Origin: Parelaphostrongylus tenuis
Taxonomy: Eukaryota > Nematoda > Chromadorea > Rhabditida > Metastrongylidae
Direction: 5' to 3'
Length of the DNA stretch: 64,000 nucleotides
Assembly: GCA_019055375.1 (NCBI GenBank)
Contig: JAHQIW010007105.1
Location: 1-64,000, forward strand
Translations under genes and position numbers: made by a program
The notes under the pieces: generated by a model
Told to the model about the DNA's origin: nothing
Seen by the model: the letters and a program-made list of their open reading frames with translations, nothing else
Database searches by the model: none
Shown here: positions 1 to 12,051 of the stretch, in pieces
Position numbering within the stretch: the first letter of the stretch is position 1
Layout: every line of letters starts with the position of its first letter

Positions 1-1590
1 TTCAGGTAACATTGTAACATGAGTTGCTGATAGGATCTATCTAATAAATATTATTGCTGACGTGTAAGAGTGCAACTAGAGATTATATTTATTTAATCAC
101 TAATAGTAAGATTTTCAAGCAATTGATAAGCTGCGACTTTTTCTGGTCCTTAAATAAGCTCCCTGTGTTCATTTTGGATCCGGTCATGTACCATCTGATT
201 TGCTGGCATCGAGATCTATCTAAAATATCGCATCTTTGCTGAAACGTGTAAAAGCGCACAGAGAATTCATGTTGAACGATACACTGATGATACGCTTTAT
301 CATAGTATAGCACCACTTTTTACGTCTTACTCAGTCTGTTTCTATCGGATCCGGAATCCATAGTACCATCTGATTGCTGGCATCGAGATCTATCTAAAAA
401 TAATCGCATCTTGGCTGAAACGTGTAAAAGCGCACAGAGAATTCATGTTGAATGATCACTGATGGTACGCTTTATCATAGTATAGCACCACTTTTTACGT
501 CATTACTCAGTCTGTTTCTTTCGGATCCGGAATCCAATAGTACCATCTGATTGCTGGCATCGAGATCTATCTAAAAATAATCGCATCTTGGCTGAAACGT
601 GTAAAAGCGCACAGAGAATTCATGTTGAACAATAATCACTGATGATACGCTTTATTACAGTATAGCACCACTTTTTACGTCATTACTCAGTCTGTTCTAT
701 CGGATCCGGAATCCAATAGTACCATCTGATTGCTGGCATCGAGATCTATCTAAAAATAATCTCATCTTGGCTGAAACGTGTAAAAGCGCACAGAGAATTC
801 ATGTTGAACAATAATCACTGATGATACGCTTTATTACAGTATAGCACCACTTTTTTACGTCATTACTCAGTCTGTTTCTTTCGGATCCGGAATCCAATAG
901 TACCATCTGATTGCTGGCATCGAGATCTATCTAAAAATAATCGCATCTTGGCTGAAACGTGTAAAAGCGCACAGAGAATTCATGTTGAACAATAATCACT
1001 GATGATACGCTTTATTACAGTATAGCACCATTTTTTACGTCATTACTCAGTCTGTTTCTTTTGGATCCGGAATCCAATAGTACCATCTGATTGCTGGCAT
1101 CGAGATCTATCTAAAAATAATCGCATCTTGGCTGAAACGTGTAAAAGCGCACAGAGAATTCATGTTGAATGATACACTGATGATACGCTTTATCATAGTA
1201 TAGCACCACTTTTTTACGTCATTACTCAGTCTGTTTCTTTTGGATCCGGAATCCAATAGTACCATCTGATTGCTGGCATCGAGATCTATCTAAAAATAAT
1301 CGCATCTTGGCTGAAACGTGTAAAAGCGCACAGAGAATTCATGTTGAACATAATCACTGATGATACGCTTTATTACAGTATAGCACCACTTTTTACGTCA
1401 TTACTCATCTGTTTCTTTTGGATCCGGAATCCAATAGTACCATCTGATTGCTGGCATCGAGATCTATCTAAAAATAATCGCATCTTGGCTGAAACGTGTA
1501 ACACGCCGCACGAGCATAATTCAAATCATGAAGGATACACTAATGGGTAGATATACGCTTGTCAATGTTCCATAGTTAGCACCAGTATTT
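1..1590. repeat. ~179 bp satellite, left array
   Basis: About 8.5 head-to-tail copies of a 176-181 bp monomer, counted from the recurring GGATCCGGAATCCA landmark at 347, 523, 702, 883, 1063, 1242 and 1420, with diverged forms before 176 and after 1500. Each monomer also has BglII-like (AGATCT) and EcoRI-like (GAATTC) sites and a run ending GCACCACTTTTTACG. Internal copies are much more alike than edge copies, as expected for unequal crossover. The short ORFs crossing it are not maintained between monomers. The array runs off the left edge of the window. Confidence 0.95.
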
Positions 1591-1715
1591 CGGAAGGAAG
1601 GACCGGTGAACGACATATTCACTCTCTTTCAATTTTATGACGTAAGAGAACATGGCTAGCGAAGACATCCGAGTAGTACTGGTGGATGATTTTCTCCATA
1701 GCCCTTCCCTAGCTG
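1591..1715 (-). mobile_element. RTE-type LINE 5' fragment
   Basis: Minus-strand match to the start of the LINE at 25,806-25,930 (peptide start MEKIIHQYYSDVFASH). It is cut off at 1,591, where satellite begins, and ends at the old LINE insertion point near 1,715. It is only the end of the larger inverted duplicate, not an independent insertion. Confidence 0.85.
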
Positions 1716-2632
1716 GTATCGTCAAATATATCATAACCTTTCGTTTTAGGTGTTTTTTCTAAAGACTACCGCTCAAATTTCAATGTACCTGAGGAAATTA
1801 ATAACAAAATAGTGGATAGAAATAATTATTAGGTTTACTGACGATTTGAGTGCGCTCTTAGGAAAAACACTCAAAACCAAAATTCCAAACTATAGAATTC
1901 GATGCTTTTCTGAAAGATTTTTTGTGATCTCTTTCCCTGTGAAAATAGTGTAGGTACTCTCAATGGTTGCGAGTCATGATCTTAGGCTTTCTCGAATAAT
2001 GGAGAAAATCAATATTCAACATACATTCTCAGGTTTTTTTTAAAATCAAATGCTTACTGTGATAGAAGAACATGCCTTTTGGATTCATAATTATTAGGGT
2101 TGAGGAAAAAGTTCTCTAATGCATGCTGAAAATTTGAAAATCATAGATGAATTGTTATTCAAAACATTAGTAATTATCCCTCAGAACTGAGACCATCATT
2201 TCCCACAATCCTCTGTGTTATAAGATCTATTGTCAATTCACGAGTGTTTGAAAAGGGGTCCGCATTCAAAGCTGCTTGCGAATCTTTATCGTCCAGTTTC
2301 ACAATGGCCGGCTGAAACGATTTTGGTCCTTCGAGGCTACCTTCGGTACAGAACCTCCATCGCAGCATCTCTTGTCGGAAGTTGTCGCTCGTCCAAAATA
2401 GCGTAACTTAAGGCTCAAGTTTTGTCCCATCGTCATCATTTGATATTCGAAGAGTAATCGAACACTGATGCCCTATAAAACTCTTCGTTTGCTGTGGAGG
2501 ATTCTTATGGGAGATTTCTGAGATGTTTTCTATAAATTTGCAATAACCAATACTGTGTGAAACAAACATAAAACTTGTTTTTAATCGCAAATGTTAAGGA
2601 CACATTTTCCTTCCCCATCTAGTAATTTGCAG

Positions 2633-2967
2633 TCATGTTAATGGAACGAGTTGCATCATTATCGAACAAACACGGTGACAGCAATTTGTTTCACGATATG
2701 AACGCAGGCTAACAGCCATGTACGGTATAGCCCCTTAATCGGAATGTGAAAATAACGCCTGTGTCCATCGCTTTCAGTAGGAATTTCACTCTTCATTTTA
2801 TACACTTTGTTTTGTGAATAAAGATTTTTGCAGACCATAAACATCATCTTGGCGATTGGTCAAGAGCAATGTGGCAAAATGTAGTGAATCGAGCGATTCG
2901 AATGTTGGCGTCGGGTCCATTTGGATCGCACTTCTTCTCGACAGTTGGTACTGTCGACGGGAACTGA
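2633..2967 (+). pseudogene. Secreted-protein family copy F: exons 4 and 5 only
   Basis: Plus-strand exon 4 (about 2,633-2,776, after TTTGCAG) and exon 5 (about 2,834-2,967, after TTGCAG) of the five-exon family seen intact at 10.6 and 45.3 kb. Exon 4 meets a stop after ...FNMNAG, shared with copy B. Exon 5 lacks one base near 2,854 (GCGATTGG against GCGAGTTGG in copy B), which breaks the frame. Exons 1-3 are absent because the inverted duplicate ends inside the LINE. This is a dead fragment. Confidence 0.85.
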
Positions 2968-3340
2968 AATTGAACCGTGATATATCTGAGCAAATATTCT
3001 CATTGTAGCCGTTATTCAATAAATTCTTACCATTCATAACTCAAGGAAATGCTTTTCTTTGCCTCACTACCTGCAGGAACCTGGTTGAGGAGGATTCCAA
3101 GGACGAAAACGATAGGAGATTTGATATAAATGAACTAGAGTGGGATCTACTGCGGCAAATTTCTTAGGGCTCTAACTATTAACCATTTTCATTTACAAGA
3201 AATAGCACATTTGAGTTCGTGTTGACTAAAAACGTCGCGGGATCTTTTATTAAGATTATCGGACATTCAAATCTTAAACAGTATAGGATTTGTAGAAGCA
3301 GATCTGTTTTCATGTAAGAATTTTTACTCATATCAGCGAC

Positions 3341-4444
3341 CTTTTGTACCGTACATTTAATCAGTCTTGTTTTTTTTTGCGATCCGGAAATCCAATGGTA
3401 CCATCCTGCATTGCTCGCATCGAGATCTATCTAAAAATAATCGCATCTTGGCTGAAACGTGTAAAAGCGCACAGAGAATTCATGTTGAACGATACACTAA
3501 TGGTACGCTTTATCTACAGTATAGCACCACTTTTTACGTCATTACTCAGTCTGTTTCTTTTGGATCCGGAATCCAATAGTACCATCTGATTGCTGGCATC
3601 GAGATCTATCTAAAAATAATCGCATCTTGGCTGAAACGTGTAAAAGCGCACAGAGAATTCATGTTGAACATAATCACTGATGTACGCTTTATCACAGTAT
3701 AGCACCACTTTTTACGTCATTACTCAGTCTGTTTCTTTCGGATCCGGAATCCAATAGTACCATCTGATTGCTGGCATCGAGATCTATCTAAAAATAATCG
3801 CATCTTGGCTGAAACGTGTAAAAAGCGCACAGAGAATTCATGTTGAACAATAATCACTGATGGTACGCTTTATCATAGTATAGCACCACTTTTTACGTCA
3901 TTACTCAGTCTGTTTCTTTTGGATCCGGAATCCAATAGTACCATCTGATTGCTGGCATCGAGATCTATCTAAAAATAATCGCATCTTGGCTGAAAACGTG
4001 TAAAAGCGCACAGAGAATTCATCTTGAATGATACACTAATGGTACGCTTTATCATAGTATAGCACCACTTTTTACGTCATTACTCAGTCTGTTTCTTTTG
4101 GATCCGGAATCCAATAGTACCATCTGATTGCTGGCATCGAGATCTATCTAAAAATAATCGCATCTTGGCTGAAACGTGTAAAAGCGCACAGAGAATTCAT
4201 GTTGAACAATAATCACTGATGATACGCTTTATTACAGTAGAGCACCACTTTTTACGTCATTACTCCTGCTGTTTTCTATCGGATCCGGGAATCCCAAATT
4301 GTACCACTCTGATTGACTAGGCATCGAGATTATATCTAAAAAATAATCGCATCTTGGCTGAAAACGTGTAAAAAGCGCACAGAGAATTCATCCCTTGAAT
4401 GATACACTAATGGATACGCTTTACATAGTTATAGCACCACTTTT
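3341..4444. repeat. ~179 bp satellite, right array
   Basis: About six copies of the same monomer in the same orientation as the left array; landmark positions 3380, 3562, 3740, 3921, 4100 and 4281 give spacings of 178-182 bp. The last copy is full of small insertions. The array starts and ends at nearly the same monomer position (GCACCACTTTT), where the left array also ends. Confidence 0.95.
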
Positions 4445-5425
4445 CATTGAAGTTTCATGAGAGTATAAACAGCTACTCTGTCTCACCCCTCATCGATGTA
4501 AATAAAAACATTTTATTCAGTGGAAACAGAAGTGGTTGTAGAAGCTTTGGATAACCAAGGCGTTCCTACTCGGTACATAATGATCCTTCATGAGCTGTAT
4601 AAATATTTCACGACCAAAATATCTCCATTCTACAACAATATCACCATCGTCGTAAGAAGAGGAGTTCGACAAGGCGATACATTTTTGCCAAAGTTATTCA
4701 CTGCTTAACAATAAAACCATTTTCGCTTTACTAATGATATGTCCCTCATAACACCAAGCATCATCCAGGGGAAACGAATGTTAACCGATTTTGACATTGC
4801 CTGTGGAATGATGGGTTTTCAACTAAATCTAGCGAAAACCATATTCATGAGAAACGGATGGCTTTTGAATGCCCCAATCATGCTCATCAAAACGAACATC
4901 TCCGAATGCTCCAGTTACGTCAATCTAGGTCGTGAAATAAACATGATGACCGACCTAGCTTTAGAGTCAAGAAGGAGGGAAGGAGCGTTTAACTTGGGAA
5001 ACTTTACAAGCACCAAGGATACAGTGAAGAGGAGAAGTCGATCCTAGGAGTATCCCGAATCTCGCAAATAAAGGAAAGAATCCGATGTCCCAACCTTCGT
5101 TAAAGATCGGAGATTATATGCGCCGTTCTACAATTCGTAGGCCGGGCACGTGATGCGCTTCAACGACAACCGATGGACGAGAGCTGCTACCGGCTGGGTT
5201 CCTCGGAATATCAAGCGCTCTACAGGAAGACCACGGACCCGATAATCCGATTTTTTTTTACGCGAACAATGGAAGATAAATATGATTCTTGGCTAATTCC
5301 TAGAGCAAGGAGGACCTGCTGATCCGTTCTTGCACGCGATAGGAGGAAATAGAAGTGTTGCTGGTGCCCACTCAAGTCACTTGACTCTCAACGGGCCGAC
5401 AGATGAAACAGGTGCTACCTCTGAC
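4445..5425 (+). mobile_element. Degenerate RTE-type LINE fragment
   Basis: Matches the LINE at 25.8-27.5 kb from about its position 26,302 (start CATTGAAGTTTC) to the 3' end. Reverse transcriptase pieces are readable at 4,520-4,708 (GVRRGVRQGDT-like region) and 4,739-5,047, then the C-terminal RWAGHVMRF-like region near 5,140. Several frameshifts and deletions, including loss of most of the FADD-containing stretch near 4,735, show it is inactive. It abuts satellite directly on its left. Confidence 0.85.
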
Positions 5426-8400
5426 TGTTCATTCGACAATTCAAAAGATTAGTCCATTTCCTATTATGTAGAGCGAATTGCATAGCACAGCATCTATATA
5501 CCCGCAATACATTTATCAGCGACGACTAAAAATTGATCTTTAACTTCAAACACATAGGTAATGGCACCATTTTATGCCAATGTTGCCCTCATCAAAAACC
5601 CTTCCATTGTGCATAATGATCACACGAAGACTGGATGGCTCAGAACTTCCTTAGAAGAGTCCGTGTTAAATTGAGAAACTAGGCACTTATTTTTTAGCAG
5701 CAGTTCGCTAAATTCTTATCTAGCAGCGTTATTCAAGATGTTTTAAAGGCGTAGAGACATAGAAGACTCGATTACACACGTGCGCTGTGGTTGCCTAGAA
5801 TGTGAGCACTTTAGAAAGTTTTAGTTCTAGATGAAACAGTATAAACAACAACAACTGCAGAAATGTAGGGCGCGTAACCATTATCTTATTATTCTCGGAT
5901 AAAATTTTCAGTTCCCGCTGGCATTGACCTTAAGATTGTGTCTTTTTTGTTGGATTATGTTCCTCTCCCACAATAGCACATGTAGGATGCACGCATGTAC
6001 AAGTTGTAATTTATAAACTATAAAATAAAAGCTACCAAGCACATCGTTCTACACACCAATAAAGGTTTCAGTTAAAAAAACATGATTCTATTGCTAATTT
6101 GCTTGAAAGACCTTTTAAATTTCAAGCAGGTTGCAGCACTTCTAAAATTTGATTCACTTTCTCGCATTCACTTTCCTTAAAGTCGTTTAGCGTCTTGTGT
6201 GTTGCTCTGATTGCTGTTAGAGGACTTTGCTTTCATCATGAAAGTCGTAGATCAGTGGTCTAGTCGAATCTTTTTACAATCTAGAAGATAGCTAAACTAA
6301 GCGTTCTCGCCTGACTGTAAGACAGTGAGTGAGGTAGTTGAGCCAGTTCCCTTCTTTCTGATAAAATGCATTGCTGACCGACTGAACAGAACGAAAAACG
6401 ATTATACCCAAATGATGATCGCATTCTGGGTGAACGTTGAGTCACTCTGAGGAAGTTTTCTCAATAGCAATAAGATTTTTTTTGCAAGACTTGCAATGGG
6501 AAAAAGAGTTAGCTGCTTAACGAGTTGCCAACCTGTAGGTACCTTCAAAAATGTCTACCAGACAAACTATTCATTCTATGCTGTAGCCCTTCATAGCTTG
6601 TTCTAGAAATTCGGCCAAAATGGTTTCTTCCTAATTAGGAGGGAAATGGTAAACAAAGCACTTGTTGGGCTGTATTTTCTGCTATCTCTCTCTCTCCTGT
6701 CATCTGATTTATTCTGCTGCACTACACCACGAGCGGGAAACAGCAGCAGGTAAAAGCAGCAGAAGAATTATGTTCATAAAAAGACGAGTGCTGACATGAT
6801 GAGATTTACTTACGTGAGCTTTAAATGAAAATAATAGAAGTGGTAGCAGAGCGGTGACTTCAATGGGACAGTTGTAGCGATCCCGCGGTATGGGTGAAAG
6901 ACGTGTTCAACTTCTTCCTAAGATTAATTATTTTGCATAACACTCAGCAATCGTGGACATGCTATTACAACATCATGGCACTGCGATAAAAGCAATAGAT
7001 CAAAGAAATCTTGTGCTTTTTTCACGTTTGACAGGAAAATTGTGATACACGACCAAATTCCTTACAAAATGTGTCCAATACAAGCCCTTTAAAAATTTTA
7101 TCCTGTCATGTGACGACCGACAGCCTTTCTATTGTGCGGCTCTCATTGCTTCTAGAATTCGATTTCTCTCCTCGCTTACTGCGGGTTTCATGTTCTTTAC
7201 AAATGTCGTAAAAATGAGAGAACATCCTTTAGCCAGCAACTAGCAGCACTCTCGAAAAAACAGTCAAGCGTCATCAACTGTTTGAACCTACCTAAATACT
7301 CATGGAACATTAGCAGAGCTTGAAACTGTTGCATTGTTCAAATCAGAGTTTAACTTGCACGAACGAAGTGCAACTATCAATGTGCATGCTCATTTGAGAT
7401 GCTGCAGTTCTGTTTAACAGAAATGTTCCTGCAAGCGGTCTAGGCATTATATTCAGGATATGCATACTACAAGCCGGATTTCATATTGTAACTTGTTAGA
7501 GATATTTATTTTTGATTCAATTGCAGAACTCATCAGCACATTTTTGCTGTTTGGATCAGAGCGCTTCTACTACCCCTTCCTTTTTCTTTCACACATTCCC
7601 TGCAAAAGTATTCAACATCTCCTACATTGTTTCAACTGCTGCTTGCACATTTCGCCCTATTATCTAATGCAACAGACTGCAGATTCCCTCGTGCAATTTT
7701 GGGGTAATCGAGCTCAGGCATTCATATTGATTCAGCCAAGAAATTGCAACAAATTTTTGAGGAAGGTATTGTAATAGACACCATAGTTTTGCATCACTTG
7801 CCACTCTGCTAGTCTACCATATATTTGGGTGATATACCATATATGTATATGACTCAGATAAAAGATCATTTACGATGAATAAATTGCAGTACTGCAGACT
7901 TATTTACTTTTTAAAGTTTTCAACACTCCTCAAAAAAATAGATTTTCTACCCCATAATATAAACTCCTTGGTAGGCAGAGACTCAGGGAGAGAGAAGTGA
8001 TTACAGTGGTATGAATCGAGTGAGATTAGTAGTAGTTGAAACCATAATCCAAGTTACTTTACGGCACAGCAGCGCCTCAATAAAGAAAAAGATTTTACAG
8101 TTTTTCCATAACGTTTAAAAGCTAACGTAATAATCAATCCAAATGTTCACTTATCGAAAAAGAAACGCGTGGTTCAACTTCTTATATGAAATGAGTCACC
8201 AATCGACTGCTAATAAAAAGTATGCGAGAACAGTTCCGTCCCTTCAGTTAAACAACTGAAAGAAAAATGCTACTTAAGAGAGTTTATCGGCCTCTCCGGC
8301 AACTTCGAAATCTCTCGCTCAAACTTTACACACTGCGGAAATTTTTATGATAACTCAAACCTTCCAGCAATAGAAATAATTCTGGAGATGGTCATGTTGG

Positions 8401-9655
8401 TCAGAAAAAAATTGAGTTTGTGTTCATTGATCTAAAGCTTTTTGAAAATTGTGCGGTAAATATAATAAAACCTAATGATTATTTGCAACGATTTTGAAAA
8501 ACCACATTAAATGTATGCATTATTCGGAAAATACTCGCCATTTTTTAGTGTGCGAGATATACTTTTCTGATAGCAGGCGTTCAGACTAGAATGTTCGAAT
8601 TGCCTTGAACAGCCATGCCTTTCTTATTTCGTGAAAATCTTTCATAGGATATAAGGCAACTACACAGCTCGACGAAAAAGTGCGCTTTTTAAAAAAGAAA
8701 GTTTTATCTTTTTTTGTCACTAATTGCCTTCCATAGAGGTGATAACGATGATTTTCACCTGAGAGTAGATTTTATTCCGACGTTTCTACAGCACTCAGAA
8801 TCTAAATGGCATGATAAAGGAATCTGAAACATGATCCTTGCTTGCTGTCATTCACTTGCTTTCCGCTACCGAATACGATCAATTTCTCGATAGGAGGAAA
8901 GTACGCTTTTGATTGAACCATAGAAGTGACATCGCAATAGATCCCGTTCAAGTTACTTATTGCGGATCTCTGATAAATTTTATCCATGCATTTCTCCTCC
9001 AAAAGTTTTTGATTCCACTAATGAGACAACGACAGTAGCATTTCTCCGATTATAAACTAAAAAAAGTCTTCTGTGTGATTTTTTTATTCGAAATTCATCA
9101 GCTGTTTTATAAGAAAGCAGCAAATTCAAATTCTTCACATTACACATTTCGATGTATGGGTTGAACCAAAGCTACCTTTGTGACACTTTTGTTGATTCAA
9201 AAGCTATTTATTGAAACAAATCAATTATTCGACAAAAAAATCACCACCAGGGTCAATTGACGCACTAAAGTCTTTCTTAGAAATCAATCATATCATTGAA
9301 ATGGTCAACATCTATGCTATGGTATTGAAAAACCAATAGAAAAGCAAAAAGTACTCAAATATGCAACACAACTTCATTCTTACTGCTATAGCACGCTAAA
9401 AAATTCTTTTCAAGAAACGCACACCATTGAAATCCTCAAGCGTTTAGCTATTGAATGTTCATCAAACACGCGACGGCTTAATGCTAATTTTGCGAAATCC
9501 CTCCACATGCCAATGCAAAGTAAGCGCGCCGCTTGCAAAATGCAATTTTGATTTCAATGTTGCACAGCAGCAAAAAGTTTTTTTTTTGGAAAACCAAAAC
9601 ATTATGAAATTTGTCGAAATTTGTGCTACCAAATAAATTGACACTATCACACTTT
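5426..9655. other. Unresolved AT-rich DNA with old repeats
   Basis: No supportable gene. A 104-codon ORF at 7,460-7,774 shows no recognisable domain. Segments near 8,170-8,340 and 8,480-8,800 resemble repeats at 35.1-35.9 kb and 24.1 kb (for example CAGCTCGACGAAAA beside CAACTCGACAGGAAA). A minus-strand GAAACGTC near 8,770 may be a relic of the Penelope-type hammerhead region. The rest gives no clear signal. Confidence 0.4.
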
Positions 9656-9657
9656 AC

Positions 9658-9945
9658 TCATCCGTCTTCACAGTATTTTTTAACTTTTTCTGCGCGGATA
9701 CTTCTAGCATTAAATTTCGTTTGATTCATCTTCTTCTTGAACGTCGGAGAAAACTGGTTGAGCGCGCCTCTTTGCAATCTCAAAGACAGCCTGGCTGTGG
9801 TGTTCCATAGAGCGTTGATGTTGATTATTGAAGAAAGTGGGGGAGGAGGGGGAAAGAGGGGCATAGTGGTGGTGGATATCAGCTCCATGTGTGTTGCGAC
9901 GAGCGTCACGACCACTCGGCCACGAAGTTCCGCTATCAAATAATT
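9658..9945 (-). mobile_element. SINE-like repeat, family C
   Basis: Minus strand begins with a tRNA-like head (GTGGCCGAGTGGTCGTGACG). Its body is related at nucleotide and accidental-peptide level to 18,430-18,690: INALWNTTARLSLRLQ here, MNASWSATVRLTSRLQ there. Shared tRNA-like heads and non-conserved frames point to a SINE rather than a protein gene. The peptide similarity is moderate, so a decayed coding repeat remains possible. Confidence 0.5.
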
Positions 9946-10613
9946 AGTGAATTATTTGATGAATACTTTACTCAGCGAAAAATGCTTGTGTGTGAGATAG
10001 AGCAATAAGAAAGTGTTTTTTCAAATGTGAGTGTGAACAGGAGAAACCACCCCATGAAGCAATATCAGGACTGCACATTGATGAGGCACCGTTGTCCAGC
10101 CCAATTTTTGCAAAATGTGGCGTGCCGATTCTGCAGGATCATCGATCGTTATCTCGAAGAACGGAGATATTGAGTCGTTCCGGACGCTTCATTTCCACTG
10201 CTGCAGTCAACTTGAGGAGCTGTCTCCCGTAAACGTTGGCATTGATTGTCTGCTTGTTGTCAAACATTTCCAAAAGACAACGCACCTTGCCAATCCCAGA
10301 AAAGCGAGAGCAGCATCGAACTTGCGTTCTGGTCAAGCTGGCAGATCTGGCTACTGATAATCTGACCTAATGTAATCTGTGGCTTAAGCTGCTAGAGCAC
10401 TCTAAAATACTCAGCTATCTAGGAATTTAACTGATTTGGAATAAAATTGAATAGAATAATGGTGTGAAATAAATGAAATAACCCATTAAATTCTTTCATT
10501 ACTTTGATTAATGATAATAAACTCCCACGTGATTTACCAGTTTATTGTGACTGTAATGCTACATGAAATATCTGTCATATGAAAGAGTCCGTCTCAGACT
10601 TATCACATATGTT

Positions 10614-12051
10614 TCAATTTCCGCCAACAGCAGCAGTTGCCGAGAAGAAGTGTGACTCAAATGGACCCGATGCCAACAGTCGAACCGCTCGATTCACTAC
10701 ACTTTGCCACATCGTTCTCGACCAGCTCGCCAAGATAATGTTTGTAGTCTACACGGAACTTTTTGTCACAAAATGGAATAACATGAAAAAGAATGCAAGC
10801 GAAACCGAGAGAGATCCTCTTATCGTTAAGGGCCCTTCGGGCACTGACGTAACTGGCACGTCATCAGCCGCTGGTAACACACATGTTTTTTTCTGGCCTC
10901 CCGCCGCCATATTGGTGCAAATTCCCGTCACTGTGTTACTGACGATGATGCAACCCTTTTCCATAACGTCGACTGCAAGAGACTATTAGCATTAGACACT
11001 ATCTTTTGAAACCATCACATCACACCTTGATTTTCATTTATCACTCTCGGATAAGTTTATGAAGAATTGATCTGGAAATTCCATCTATTTCAAAAATTAT
11101 GATTTTCTTGTTATTACAATAGTTTTTCTCATAATCTTGCACCTTCTCCAGTGATTCTCCGGAAACGTCTCATTTTCCTAGAGAATGCTAGCACTCCTGC
11201 TTTCAAATATCTGGTTTAATTCGTTTTAAGTTATTCGTATAGTTCAAACATCGATACTCACGCATAGTGGTCATATCCATTGTACCGACATGAACTTTCG
11301 GGCACATCAATGGTGAGTAAGTAACTGTTACACTAAGTTGACCCAAAATGGCCGAGATGACAGCATCAGGTAGAAGAGCACTACGAGCTTGGCTCTCGAG
11401 AACTTCAAGGACCTAAATTGCAAGCATTTCACTAGTTGAGAAATCTTTCATCGAAATGTTTTCAATGAAATATGTGAAGCGATGTAATTCAAATTAAAAC
11501 TGGAAAGCTGAGCTCTCTTGCTAAGTTCTTCCAGATATCGAAAAGATGAAGAAGAAGAAAATACTTGTTATTTAGTAGTTGTAGCTCACTGTCTGCATTA
11601 CAAGACGTTGTACAAGTTGTGCAGCTGCCGCTTCGCTCGTTGCAATACCAGGGACACGGGCCGGAGCATCGGCTGCGGGAGAGTAAACCATAACAACAGG
11701 CAAAGTGAAGCCAGTGACGGTGAAGTTCCTTGTGCTCACTGCAGCAAAATCACTTGGCTTCTCTGGTGAAAGTTCAAGAATTTATAGCTTAGAAATTGTA
11801 GTACAATGTTGAGTGATTTTTACATCTTCTAGAATTCAAATTGTCCTTTCATAGAATTCGAATTGCAGGAGCCATAGAGTAGTGCCATAACACAGATTGC
11901 TATATCTCAAGTACCATAAGAAACTTGCAATGATTACTTTGACCGGCAGGCACCACTCCACATCCAAAAACTGATGAGATTGTGGCCAACAGCGAAATAG
12001 TATAGAGATCGGCTAGATGCCTCGCGATGGTTATAAATATATCCATTTTTC
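10614..12051 (-). CDS. Secreted protein family copy A, intact (five exons)
   Basis: Exons on the minus strand: 12,051-11,938 (ATG at 12,046), 11,738-11,590, 11,412-11,262, 10,972-10,806 and 10,748-10,614 (TGA). Joins are in phases 1, 0, 1, 0; total 711 nt, 236 aa, no internal stop. Introns are 199, 177, 289 and 57 bp. Exon 1 encodes a hydrophobic N-terminus ending FGCGVVPAGQ, read as a signal peptide, so the product should be secreted. Later landmarks: STRNFTVTGFTLP, ESQARSALLPDAVI, GCIIVSNTVTGICTN and ASWSRTMWQSVVNRAVR, ending GGN. TTTTAG lies 5 nt before the ATG, a plausible spliced-leader acceptor. Function unknown; it resembles an uncharacterised nematode secreted family. The donor after exon 4 (GTTTCG) is weak. 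Confidence 0.82.

Larger units (their letters stand above)
1591..3341 (-). repeat. Inverted duplicate of 24,217-25,930
   Basis: This block is the reverse complement of 24,217-25,930 almost throughout. In order it holds a LINE 5' fragment, flanking hammerhead-element and intron sequence, and exons 4 and 5 of the secreted-protein gene. It differs from its partner by scattered substitutions and small indels. It has satellite on both sides. The partner holds a LINE with a target duplication, and the same duplication sequence plus the first ~120 bp of that LINE are present here, so the copying happened after the LINE inserted. Confidence 0.9.

Noticed and set aside
54..1550. Short ORFs within the satellite arrays
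   Set aside because: They arise from the repeat; frames are not preserved between monomers.
1..1590. CRISPR-like array
   Set aside because: The 179 bp units are near-identical along their whole length with no unique spacers, and the genome is eukaryotic.
1..4444. Hammerhead in the satellite (ACTGATGATACGC and GGCTGAAACGTG present)
   Set aside because: The two strings are ~130 nt apart in the monomer and I see no stem II pairing between them.
7460..7774. 104-codon ORF
   Set aside because: No domain, no splice partners, no conservation seen in the window; length is within chance for this sequence.
10579..10989. 136-codon plus-strand ORF (EKKCDSNGPDANSR)
   Set aside because: Similar antisense ORFs recur in other copies, but the minus strand gives correct splice sites, phases and a conserved stop.
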